Assembly (NCBI RefSeq): GCF_000972845.2
Contig: NC_040032.1
Location: 12,904,002 to 12,968,001 of the forward strand
DNA from: Larimichthys crocea
Lineage: Eukaryota; Chordata; Actinopteri; Sciaenidae
DNA length: 64,000 nt
Reading direction: 5' to 3'
Both the position numbers and the translations under genes were made by a program. The notes below the pieces were generated by a model. That model searched no databases, had not been told where the DNA came from, and was given only the letters and a program-made list of their open reading frames with translations. Position 1 is the first letter of the stretch. Each line of letters begins with the position of its first letter. Of this stretch, positions 48,662 to 59,376 are shown one piece after another.

Positions 48662-49578
48662 ATGATCTCATTCAGACTCAGTCAGTGAGTGATTGTGTCA
48701 AGGAAAGGAGCTTTTTATCTTGATAAATGGCAGAATATGACTCTATAAGTGCTGAAATAAATGTATGAAAAAAAATGATCTGCGTTTGAAAGGACATCAT
48801 TTTCTCAACCCGTTTGCAGTCTTAATAAAATAACTAAATAAATCTTTGATGGAAAGGAATTAAGAAAAAGACTTAATGGTTGGATTTCATCTAGTTCAAA
48901 GTAAAATCTGACTTGAGCTGACTTTGGCTGATAAAGTAAATTAACCTCTGCCACATGGTGCAGCCAGTTTAGCTTCTGGCAAAGGCACAGTGCATCAAGG
49001 ACATCACAGAGCGCACACACTCCAAATTAAATGTTAAATGCCCCACATCCTGTTTGTAGACCAGAGAGCAAAAACATTCAGTTCAGTTCAGTACATATAA
49101 TATCTAATGATCCCAGAAGCGCTCACTCTTTCTGTTTTCTTGCCTGCTTTTGTACTTTCCTGAAGACGACACCTACATTTTCTGAGGGGAGTCAGCGCTC
49201 GCTCAGCCTCTCTTCTTAAAACAGACTTTGTTTATACTGTACCGGCAGTACTCTGTGGTTGCGCACTGCTGCGCCGGGTTCTGCCAGCGAATAGTTTGCC
49301 TTGACTTAGCAGGCATAACACAGTATTGAGCTGCATACAGAGAGCTGAGGTGGAGTGGTTGCAGGGGATGTGTGGGGTGGAAGAGGCTACCTCTGCTTGT
49401 AGCCCCGGGCAGGACTGGGAATCAGTTCAAAGATTCCCCATATAACTCTGATTAAAAATACACAATGGATCTTTTTAACTTTCAAGGCTAATAATTGATG
49501 AACACAAAGGCCCTCTTGAATTTTCCATGTGAAAGAGGAGCTGACATTCGAAAGGTTCACTGAATCTGAGCTTGTAGC

Positions 49579-49618
49579 CCTTCCTCCCTCCCTCCCCCCC
49601 CCCCTCCCTCCCTCTCCA
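49579..49618. repeat. Pyrimidine tract with C11 core
   Basis: CCCTTCCTCCCTCCCTCC, a run of C and then CTCCCTCCCTCTCC. Confidence 0.9.
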
Positions 49619-49619
49619 C

Positions 49620-49900
49620 ATCTTTCTGCTCTCCATCTCCTTGTAGCTGCGGGCTAATTGCAGCGATTTTAGATGATTGTTATTAAAAACAGGCGAGCGG
49701 CGGCGCTTTGCGAGCCGAATCCTCTTGAGGAGAGGCCCCCGTCACACCGGGAGCGCCTGTGCATCCTAATGACTGCAATCAGGGCCTGCAAGAGCGAGGG
49801 AGCCTTTGTTTTCTCTAACGCTGCGAAGGAGGCAAAGAGATGCAGACACACAACAACACACTCTAACGCTCTTCAGGATGAATAAACCTGAAGAGAACAA
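49620..49900. promoter_or_regulatory. Candidate regulatory block
   Basis: GCTGCGGGCTAATTGCAGCG at 49647-49666 is an imperfect inverted repeat around a TAATTG core; GATGATTGTTATTAAAAAC and CATCCTAATGACTGCAATC follow. Local GC is high for the intron. Confidence 0.3.
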
Positions 49901-50489
49901 CAACAGCAGCAGCGGCGGTCCTCTCCTTGTCGGCGCTTCCCCCTGCAGTAAACACGCCTGAGCGGCACAATCACGATGCACAAAACAGGAACAACTGCAG
50001 CGACTCGCACATGCACAAATACGTGATGTTTTATTTACATTTTAAGTGTGTACTGTGTGTCAAGAGACTTCATTAAAGTGGAAGTTTGAACTCCTGTACT
50101 GCCAACACCAGTGGCAAAGAAAGGTCAAACTAACTGTGTCCTGACAGCCGAAGCACATACAGGATGCAACATGGGAAAGTTGATTTATTAAAGCTTGAAA
50201 CTTCATTCAATCATCTCTTCGTGTAAAACATTTAAATACACTTATTTCTAGAACATTTGGAAATCACAAAGCATTGAGAAATCATACAATTATGAGGCAG
50301 AAATTATAATCATGTTGTTTATTACTGATATTTTATTGATTGGGTTGAGTTGTTTTAACTATATTTCAAGCCCAGTGTGATAATAAGTGCCAAAAATGAG
50401 TTCAATGCTTTGTTTTATGCAGCTTTGCTTATTTCTGTAAATCGTTTCTTTTTCTAACAACCCTGGGGACATACACACACGCACGGAAA

Positions 50490-50780
50490 TCTCACGGTAT
50501 GAGTCCGAAGTTAAGTACCAGAGAATTAACAGTGAGTGATTAATTAAATTGTTACTAAATCAATTCTAATTATCCAGCGGGGTCGGTTCGGATGCAAGGC
50601 AGTGTGGGCAGTACAATGACCGACCGCACCGGCACTTATCTGATACAATTACAACTCGCAAATTACAACACGCGGAAATCAGCAGAAAAAAAAAAAATGA
50701 GGAGGAAGCTCAAGTTCAACGAGAACAGCCGGGGCCAGCCGGTGATCAATATCAGGGCTATCTGCTGAGTTTGGACTTAT
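50490..50780. promoter_or_regulatory. Candidate regulatory block with clustered homeodomain cores
   Basis: AGTGATTAATTAAATTG, ACTAAATCAATTCTAATTAT, CTTATCTGATACAATTACAA and GCCGGTGATCAATATCAGGG lie within 250 bp, with a GC-rich middle (GACCGACCGCACCGGCAC). The alternation of AT-rich cores and GC-rich text resembles known developmental enhancers. Confidence 0.35.
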
Positions 50781-51389
50781 GATAATAGAGGCAGGAGTGA
50801 AGGAACAAGGAAATACATAAACAAAATAAATAAAGAGGGCAGAGAGCAGAGAACTTCATGACCTGCAGTTTGTGGAAATACAAAAACTACCGTGTGAGTG
50901 AGTCACGGATGCAAATAGGCCAACAGGGAGCTGTGATTTGACTTGATCAATCAGCACCCATGCTGGCAAGAGAACAAGACAGACAGAAGGGATTTACTGT
51001 TTCCACATCCTAACACTGTCATTCAGCCTTTCGATTTCTGCATACAAGGACTCTACAGTGACTCTTCACAGGAAAGAAAGCAGATCGGAACTGCAGAGCT
51101 CGTGTGACTGTATCACGGGCAAGAAACTAAATGTTTCACTGCACTTACAACCCATCCTCCTTTCGGGCTAACGTATCCGGTTACGGCTTCTCGGTGACAC
51201 TGATCCCTGTCAGCCTCTGTCAGACAGTCAAAACCCTCAGCGGCCTGCGGCGTGAAAGCGCAGGGAAAGCGGTTTGTTGTCCGATGCTCCATCGCTTTCC
51301 TGTAGCAACAGAGGGACCTTGGTAGCGAGTGGATTTCACAGCGTGGCTGAATGCAAATCAGCTCACACACAGACATATGCACAGACGGG

Positions 51390-51415
51390 CACACACACAC
51401 ACATACACACACACA
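51390..51415. repeat. (CA)n microsatellite, interrupted once by T
   Basis: CACACACACACACATACACACACACA followed by A8. Confidence 0.9.
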
Positions 51416-51704
51416 AAAAAAACACAGGACCTGTGGGCAGAGGGTCCTCCACAACACTGTAGCCTCCTCCCTGCCCATGCATAATACATGAAGAACATGT
51501 AAATACGTTATTCCGCACATGCATTAATGATCACGGAGAAACTCGCAGTCTAAGCACCAGGGCAATTAATAAAAGATGGCGCGCAGATAAAGGCCCATAC
51601 CTCCCCCGTCTCCTGAACCTAAACCCACCCACCCTCCCCCAACTTGAATCCGCCGAGACACATTTCATGCCAGTTCTTAACCTTGTTTTATTTCTGTGCT
51701 GCTT

Positions 51705-51730
51705 GGGTGGGGGTGGGGGGTGGGTGGGGT
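51705..51730 (+). repeat. Strong G-quadruplex motif
   Basis: Runs of 3, 5, 6, 3 and 4 G are separated by single T bases. Single-base loops give the most stable class of quadruplex. Confidence 0.85.
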
Positions 51731-53459
51731 GTGGTGCAGCTGGAGCAGAGCTGAATAATGAATGGCGGCTATCAGAGTGCCCGACTACTGTAGAGAAAAA
51801 GTCTGCTCCACAGAAGATACGGCGAGGATTCACACACACAACTGCTGTGGTCCTTATTGGATGCTCTGGGGAGGAAATGAGGGGTTAACTGGTCTCCGGG
51901 GAGCTGTGAAATGAGGGCTTCTTAGCCTGGAGACGGTGCATAAAACATCAACTCCAAACACGCAGGCACAAACACATTCATCTCACAGGGCACAAGCAGT
52001 GCAAATAGAGACTTTTTTGGTGCGTGTTGCTGGCTCAGTTCTGCCTCAGTCCTGGTTAAAAGAAAGGAGGATTGTAAGGCGGATAGTACACTAGAAAGAA
52101 AAATTGGAAACGGGTGTCTTCCCACATGCAATATGGTACAGGAGAAACTGAAACAAAAACTTCAGTGTATTTACAACTTTGCAGTGTCTTAGGTTACGCG
52201 TGATTGCGGTGAATGTTCTGTTGTTCCTTTAATCCATCTTGGGTAGACGGACCACTTGTGACACCAAGATGAACAAATTCCAAGCAACTTGGAAAGATCC
52301 ATCCACCGTCATGAATCAGCTCCCTGAATGCACCAGAGACCGAGATCAGGAATATTGTCTCTTCCACACTGTGGAGCTTTCACAGTGCCCTGTAAAACAT
52401 TACAGCAAAGTGGTAACTGCAGTTTTCTGTCCACGTAAATTCAACCACAGATAACAATGTTAAGTACCGACTGTTGTGCACCATATTGGGGAGAAGCAGT
52501 AATCCTATTTAAGGGGCTGATTTATCAAGGCTACATGCACGGACTCATTAGAGAACAATGGCAGCAGGTCTGCACCTGCTCTCGGCGTATTTCAGGTGTG
52601 TCAGGGAAGGAAAGCAGCAGTGACGGGAATCAAGTTCAGCATGAAGAGAAAGCAGCAACTTTTACATGTTTTTCTTCAGGCTGTGTCTTTATTTTGGACA
52701 GCAACAGTCGAAGCAAAAGGAATCGGGAATCAGTCTTAGTGCATGCGGCGCAGCTCTGCATCTATCACATGTCTGACTTAAAATCATAATTATAAAATAC
52801 ATATTCAAAGGACTGTTCTTTAAACACGGGGGGAGGATGATGGAAATGTTGAATCAGAGAGGTCAAACTGGCCGTTATGTTGGTGAAAACTTTGATGTCT
52901 TTGGTCTCACTTCATCTCCTTCACTGTGACTCCACCCTCATGGCACGGACGAAATGCGCCTCAAGTTGCAGTGGGTACACAGCGGTGGCATTTGTATTAA
53001 CTAACGTCATTTTCAACAGCCTCTGCTTACGTTTTCAAATTCGATCGGAACTGAGTAAAAGTGAAGAAAAGCAGAAAGAGGCAGATGGTTGTGGAAAGTG
53101 AAAGCTCTGCCTCGTCTATTCTTTGTTCCACAGAATATGAGCCGGGCCAGGCTGACAGCTTGTCAATCGAAGTGACCGAAGGGACAAGATCTGGAGATGA
53201 CAGCTCTTTCTCCTCCACTCTGTCTTTTATAACTCTGTCTCTCTGTCATTCCGTCACTTGTGTGCTCACCACAGTCTGACCTTTCACCGCCACCATGCTT
53301 CTCCTGTCTGTCAAGCACAAAACAGGCGAGAGGAGGAAAAAAAAATAACATCCCCCTCCACCCCCACCACCACCTCTTCTATGTGCTGATTTCAAGTGAC
53401 AGTAATCACTGTTTATTAGCTCACTTTGCCCTTGTCATGTCCAAGAGCAGCAGCCACAT

Positions 53460-53900
53460 ATTAGAGTGATTAGACAATTAGGGCCATTACAGTAATACAC
53501 TGGCCAATGTCACACATCACACATTACACTGTGGAAAGAGAGAGTCGACTCTCGCTCTCTGTTCGTTACACTCGTTTTAACAGCTCTAAGCCGGCAGAAA
53601 ATGGGCTTAATGATTGTGGCTAGTGTGTGCCACTGCCCTATTTAGCAATAGACTGCATTTTCTGTTCAAATTAACGGTGCGGGGGGAAAAAAGGCACAAA
53701 GGGGAATAGACTGCGCTAAGTAGAGAGCGAGGGAAGAAGACCTGACGTAACGAGGCTTAGGCTGCAACGCTAATTAACACAAGGCCCCGTGCTCATTCCC
53801 TAAAAATTTACTTAACACGGCTTCACACCGCTTCATTTATCTGAGCAAATGAGCAGAGAGATGTGTATCTACTTAAGCCGCAGCAGGTCAATTACTAAAG
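53460..53900. promoter_or_regulatory. Candidate regulatory block with a 14-bp perfect palindrome
   Basis: GAGAGTCGACTCTC at 53540-53553 is a perfect palindrome. Around it lie GATTAGACAATTAGGGCC, GGGCTTAATGATTGTGGC and GCAACGCTAATTAACACAAG. The text is unique. Confidence 0.35.
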
Positions 53901-54245
53901 CTGAATAATTCACTGAATGTAATATTTAGGTAGCATAAAAATCCTATTTTTTTCAGAAAAAAAAGAAAGAATCTACACTGAGTAAATGCTATCATAATTA
54001 GTATAATTAAAGCATACCATGCATTAATTATTACATGATAATTCCAGTAGAAATAGTTCAACTCTGCGTGTGTGTGCCCACATGTGAGGGATGAGGAAAC
54101 TCTCTGTTCTCGCGGAGAGCGCAACCCGAAATGCAAATGAACAAATTAAGCGGCGAGGGAAGCAGACTGAAGAATCTCTCCGGTAACGAGGCGTCGGGGA
54201 AAGAAAGTCCAACAGTAAAGTGACAAACCATCATCACTCTGCTGG

Positions 54246-54290
54246 GAGAAGAGAAGAGAAGAGAAGAGAAGAGAAGAGAAGAGAAGAGAA
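54246..54290 (+). repeat. (GAGAA)9 pentanucleotide repeat
   Basis: Nine exact GAGAA units; the sequence then continues GATGAGAGTGAGGACGAGAGG, a purine-rich flank. Confidence 0.95.
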
Positions 54291-54537
54291 GATGAGAGTG
54301 AGGACGAGAGGAGAGCCAGCATCTGGAGACTGCGAGACATCACAGAACTCTGATGGTCAACCTCTTCTCTTGCAGGAGGGGTAAAAAGGAGGGAAATCTG
54401 TTTCCTGTCATCTTCCATCTTGTCAGTCTTTGTTCAGACATCTTGCATCTCCTCCACCAGCTGTTTGCTGCCTGTGCTGACAGATGGCTTGCTTCTCTTT
54501 GATATGCACTCTCCTCTGGCCCACTCTCGCGAATACT

Positions 54538-54558
54538 CCCCCCCCCCCCCCCCCCCCC
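54538..54558. repeat. C21 homopolymer
   Basis: Twenty-one C in a row, 0.25 kb from the GAGAA repeat. Confidence 0.95.
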
Positions 54559-55458
54559 ACTGGGTAAAAACTTTTTCGGGGAAAAAGCCAACTTGGGGTA
54601 TGGACTGCAGGAGATTTTGCTGATGCAGAGAAAGCTAGTTGGTCACACTGAGAAACTGTTGGCCATTTGCAGAACACAACTTTGTGTAATAAACAGACTT
54701 TTCCCTGATGTACCGACGGAAAATAATGATCTAGACATTATGCATTTGAATGTGGAAGCAGGTCCACGTTCGTGTGAGTGTGTGTGTGTAGATCTGTTCC
54801 GCAGAGCTGGCCAAGTTAGACAGATTTTAAGCCAGGCCTCGCTGAGAGAGGGAGAGGGAGGCTGCTGAAAAAAGCATAGGATTGTTTCTTTGGACCACGA
54901 CAGCATCGCCTGGTATTGCCAGACAGTTACACAAGTTTACATTCAGACAAAAAGCAATTGTTGGGCTTTGCTCTCCAGCAGTCTGCGAGCATGTGATCCA
55001 TCCTTCCATAAATCTGACATTCCCATAGCTCACATTGCCAGGCTGCCTCTTTATGTGTGCGAGTCTGTGTGAAGCGACCCTACGCTGCATGAGAGCGTGC
55101 GCACGGGACAACAGAGGGCTCTTTGAGCCGGGGTACCAGGGTCTGCCCATGCAGCTCAGGCAGCTCAACTATGGGAACCATCCCCGTGCCCAGTCATCCA
55201 GCAGGCTGAAACCAGAGCTGCTCAGGAGCGGGCAGCAGACGGCAGGCAGGACCCGGCATTCCAGTGGGAATTTAACTGGGGCTAATGAGCTCTGGGAGGA
55301 CTCCTTTGAGGAGAAAATGAGGCACACATTCACAGTGCAGCTCTCTACACACACCTTTACTCAGATCCATGAGTGTGTGCACATTTTTTCAAGTCATGCA
55401 TAACCAAATATACATATGCACTACGCTGCAAGCCCAAGAATATGATTTGAGAAATCTG

Positions 55459-55550
55459 AAGGGAATAGTTTGACAATTTTGGAAGATAAGCTTTTTATTC
55501 TCTTGCGGTAACGTAAGATCAGGACAACTCTCAGATCGGTACAAAAAGCA
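55459..55550 (+). repeat. Fragment of a common teleost repeat (GGGATAGTTTGACA type)
   Basis: GAAGGGAATAGTTTGACAAT then TTTGGAAGATAAGCTTTTTA, CTCTTGCGG and AACTCTCAGATCGGTAC match from memory the start of a very common percomorph repeat (GGGATAGTTTGACATTTTGG...). Only the first 90 bp or so are present, with no terminus on the right. Confidence 0.5.
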
Positions 55551-56167
55551 GGGTAGCAACACATTACACTGTATTCTACACAATTCAATGAATTCACGAT
55601 GAGATAAACAACAGAATATGTTCATGTGTTAGGGCAAAGATTTCAAACCCTGATGATCAGAATGTGAGCCAACAATTCTGGGAGGTTTGGGACCAGCACA
55701 ACAGTCCGGGAACTTGCTTCAGAGCTGTTTCTTTCAGCATACAGAAAATAAATACCATAAATATAAGAACAAAAAGAAAATGACATACAGTAGAGTGCAT
55801 CCCCAGCTCACCCACAAAAGGCTAAATGAATCAAACACTAGGCAATTAAAGCAATTAATGTTAGAAACACTATTTTTTTTCCATGATGCCGGAATGGAAA
55901 TTCGGTCTGCACCACCCACAGTATTCTGCACATATATATGTTTTCTTTGCTTCAGGTTGTGTATTGGATGGAGATAAAAGGCGACAGGCAAAAACATACA
56001 GCCTGTGTGGGTGAAAGTTGTCTTTCCAGTTGGCTAGGCATCCAGTCATTCGCTCCATCCATCTGTCAGGCCTGTCCCTAGTGGCTACACTGAGGGCTTG
56101 CTCTCTCTCCCACTCTCTCTCTCTCTGGCCTGCAATTGTTCAGTGATCCAGACACCGGTCAGCCGCT

Positions 56168-56173
<6 letters not shown>

Positions 56174-56199
<26 letters not shown>
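56174..56199. repeat. (CT)13 microsatellite
   Basis: CT run in a pyrimidine-rich context; a shorter CT run lies at 56101-56127. Confidence 0.92.
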
Positions 56200-56819
56200 A
56201 CATTCTGTCTTCCACTGAGGAGGTTGGAGACCAGACACACAGAGGCAGGCACTGCCTTGTTACAGCCCACTCACTGTGTTTACATCCAGCAAATTAACAC
56301 AAACATGGCAGGGGGATATGAGATCCTGCCTGGGGCCTGAACCCAGCAGCAACTGCCACTTACATCACACACACACACAGACACACACACAGACAGAAAA
56401 AGGCAAACTGCTCCTGTGACTTCAGGCCTTACTGTCATGGTTGTGCCTTCCAGACAGTGAGTGAAAGATGAAGCAGAGCCGATCATCTGTCACACGTCAG
56501 CAGTTTAAATGTGGCCTTCAATGACGTTGCACATTAAAATAAAGGTATTTTAAAAAACACAATGTGTCTCTTGGCGGTCCACCAAGTTAAGCTCTTTAGA
56601 GATCCTTGGGTTATAAGATGAGCAAAATTGTCGTTTTGCCCTGACAGCTTCCTCATCTATTTAAAAACCAAGTGTTTCAGTTATACCGCACACTTGTCCG
56701 CTTAGCATAAGCAGACACACAAGACGGCCCCGCAAAACCATTTAGCTCTCCATGAACAAACAGATCTAGCAGAGTGAAAATCTGACTAGTCGAGCTACTT
56801 TACTCCCTCTAAGCTTCTG

Positions 56820-57250
56820 TTGTCTCCTCTGTGGCGGAGGCTTTTGTCTGACAGATGTTTACAGGGGATGGGCGATGTTTCCTCGCTGCGTGCTGCCTGG
56901 GAAAACATCTGGAGTTTGCAGGGATTTACCAGTAATCCCTTCGGCAAGCTGTGGAGTGCTCTCCTAGAATTTCAATGTGTCTGTAAAGTACGCTAGCCTT
57001 CCTGGGGAGGAAAAAAAAAAATGACAGGCCCGCTTTGCGACAAGCCTTGCCGGGGTCAACAGTTCCGTAAGCTTCTTACCGCTGAAGCTTGTAAGCATAA
57101 ATAAATTAAACTGGCTTGGCTGAAACGGCTCCAATAAACTCTCATTAAAGTCCTCCGAGCGTGGCTGGATGGGCAGAGGGATAAAACTTTCATGCAAATC
57201 AACTCTTTCATTATTTGTCGAAGAGAAATCTGCTTTTTCCATTGGGATTG
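56820..57250. promoter_or_regulatory. Candidate regulatory block with POU octamer
   Basis: A perfect octamer ATGCAAAT lies at 57192-57199. Unique text around it includes CATAAATAAATTAAACTGGC, CTCTCATTAAAGTCCTCC and CATCTGGAGTTTGCAGGG. Judged by eye only. Confidence 0.32.
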
Positions 57251-58420
57251 GTTACACTAGAGGAATCTTCTGAGGCAACAAACATAACAAGACGCAGGCT
57301 ACAAACCTGTAAGCACACCGGCTGACAACATTCTCCCAGTGGACGTCTAATGGACGTTTATAGTCTTCAAGAATTTTCCTGAGCAGAACGGTCCACAGGA
57401 ATGTATAGCGTTGGTTTCAGCCTTCTTCCCTGGGCTTATGTTTGAAATAGACGATACCACCCAAGAGAGGTTTCCACACCATGTGTCTTTCATATAACAT
57501 ACTGTGGCATCATCAGAGACTGAAATAAGCCTCCCTTAATGATAACCCACACTCCACTCTCTGGTTTTCACAGTCATTATAGTCATTATAGTCACCCCCT
57601 ACTATTCAACAAACCAAGCCTGGTACACAGGCTCAGTAAATACAGTCAATTTACAATCGACAGCCCTTCTCTCTATGTGGGAACATGGAGAGAAGGGGCC
57701 ACATCTTACACGGCACGGTTTGGACAAATGTGCTTCAGCAGTGTCACAGCTGGGATCTGTGATTTAGCCAGCTGTAAATAAACGTAGATAAATTATCAGA
57801 TGACAAGTATATAAAACGCAGCTACTGCAATTAATTACACTCTTATGAAAACGCTTAATGTTGTAGAATGTCAGCATGTAAATTTAATGATTAATAAATT
57901 CTTTGGTTGTTTATTCCTACTGACTTTAAAAAACTGTAACCATGACAAAAAGGTAAAACCACCAGAAACGGAGCAGAACAGAGTCACAGAGAAACAGAGG
58001 CATGCTGTAACGAAGCTAGCCGGTAGGCAAACGAATTCACCGATGTTCAGAAAGCCACAATTTGTTTGAAGGTTTGGATGTAATAACAGGAGCCTTGAGT
58101 GTGTCGTTTTGTTTCAAACATGTCTGAGTGACGAAACTTGATCCAAAATAAACACAGCGCGGAGATAAATATTGTGCTGTGTGCGGTTTGACTGCATGCA
58201 TAAACCCCCAGGAATCTGCTTAGACACATCAATATACTGAATATCTACACCATAAAAAAGCATCAATATACTGCACACATACTCAAGACAATAAACAAAC
58301 AAGTGAGCCACAGAAACCCACTGCCAAATGAAAATGACGCATACTCAAAGCTTTGTATGTGTTAGATTCTCATGGGATTCGGCTAAACGGCTTACTTGTA
58401 AGCACCTGTTAGTGATTTAT

Positions 58421-59376
58421 GGTGGAAAGTAGTACTTTAATGAAGTACTGTATTCATTTTGAGGTACTTCTACTTGAGTATGCCCATATTCTGCTACTTT
58501 CTACTTCAACCTTGCTACATTTCAGGGAAATATTCAACTTTTTACTTGTTTAGATTTTACATGAAAAGAAAACATCCGTGTCCCAGAAATTAAGGTTTTA
58601 CAATAATAAATACAAAATAAAATACAACTAATCTGCCACAGCAAGTTTTGATGATACTGAATATATCAGTAAAATGTTGAAGTGTAAGTAAACATCTGAT
58701 CTTGCAATACAATATCCGCAATAACCTTCCAGCGACTTTGGTGTGGTGCATGAATGTAGTCAGGAAAAAAAAAAAGTGCCTCTGAACATAATCCAGCCAG
58801 CTATTACACATGTGTCTCCACCGCATAATTAGGAAAACAATTTGGTGCTATGTATATAATTTGTGGGTTGTGAAAGAAATTGCTAAAGGTTAAACTACCA
58901 GCAGTGAGTGAGACCAGTGTGGGCCCCTTATCAGGTTTCAGGAGGTTTCAAAGAAGAAGTCCTCTTCTAAACTCCTGTTTGAGGCCCAACAAGGTTTTCC
59001 AATAATTCCCCAAAAAGTGGCAACGATTATAGAAAAGTGGCAAAAAAGAAACAATTACAAAGTTTCATAGCAGAACCATTTCATGACTCGGTGACCCACT
59101 GGAAGAGCCTAACCCTTAGTTTGGGAACCACTGGACTGGACTCCACCTTGAGGAGCTACAACAGTAAAATACTAATGTTTAAACATTTCATCAGTATTAA
59201 TGAACTCTAATCTAATCTAATTATATAAAACATCAGTCACAGTTGCCATATTATTGATAGAGTACTTTTAATAGTGTAAGTACTGTTGGCTGAATCTGTC
59301 TGTACTTTGACTTGAGTGGCATTTTGAATAAGGCATTACTTGTACTGCAGTAAAGGAATCAGGTAATTCTTTCACC
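58421..59376 (+). mobile_element. GGTGGAAAGTA-type repeat with inverted termini, interrupted
   Basis: It starts GGTGGAAAGTAGTACTTTAA then TTTTGAGGTACTTCTACTTG and CTACTTTCTACTTC. It ends TGTACTTTGACTTGAGTGGC, ATTTTGAATAAGGC, AAAGGAATCAGGTAATTCTT, TCACC. GGTG and CACC termini with 'tact'-rich ends are typical of a large fish repeat group. The middle (about 58900-59140) is different sequence ending in a hAT-like terminus, so a second element probably inserted here. Confidence 0.65.
59118..59133. repeat. hAT-like terminus inside the 58.4-kb repeat
   Basis: AGTTTGGGAACCACTG is the inverse of CAGTGGTTCCCAAACT, the start of many vertebrate hAT (Charlie-like) elements. The partner terminus was not found to the left, so the inserted element is probably truncated. 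Confidence 0.5.

Noticed and set aside
54423..54677. Frames with poly-Gly or poly-Pro
   Set aside because: They are translations of the C21 homopolymer.
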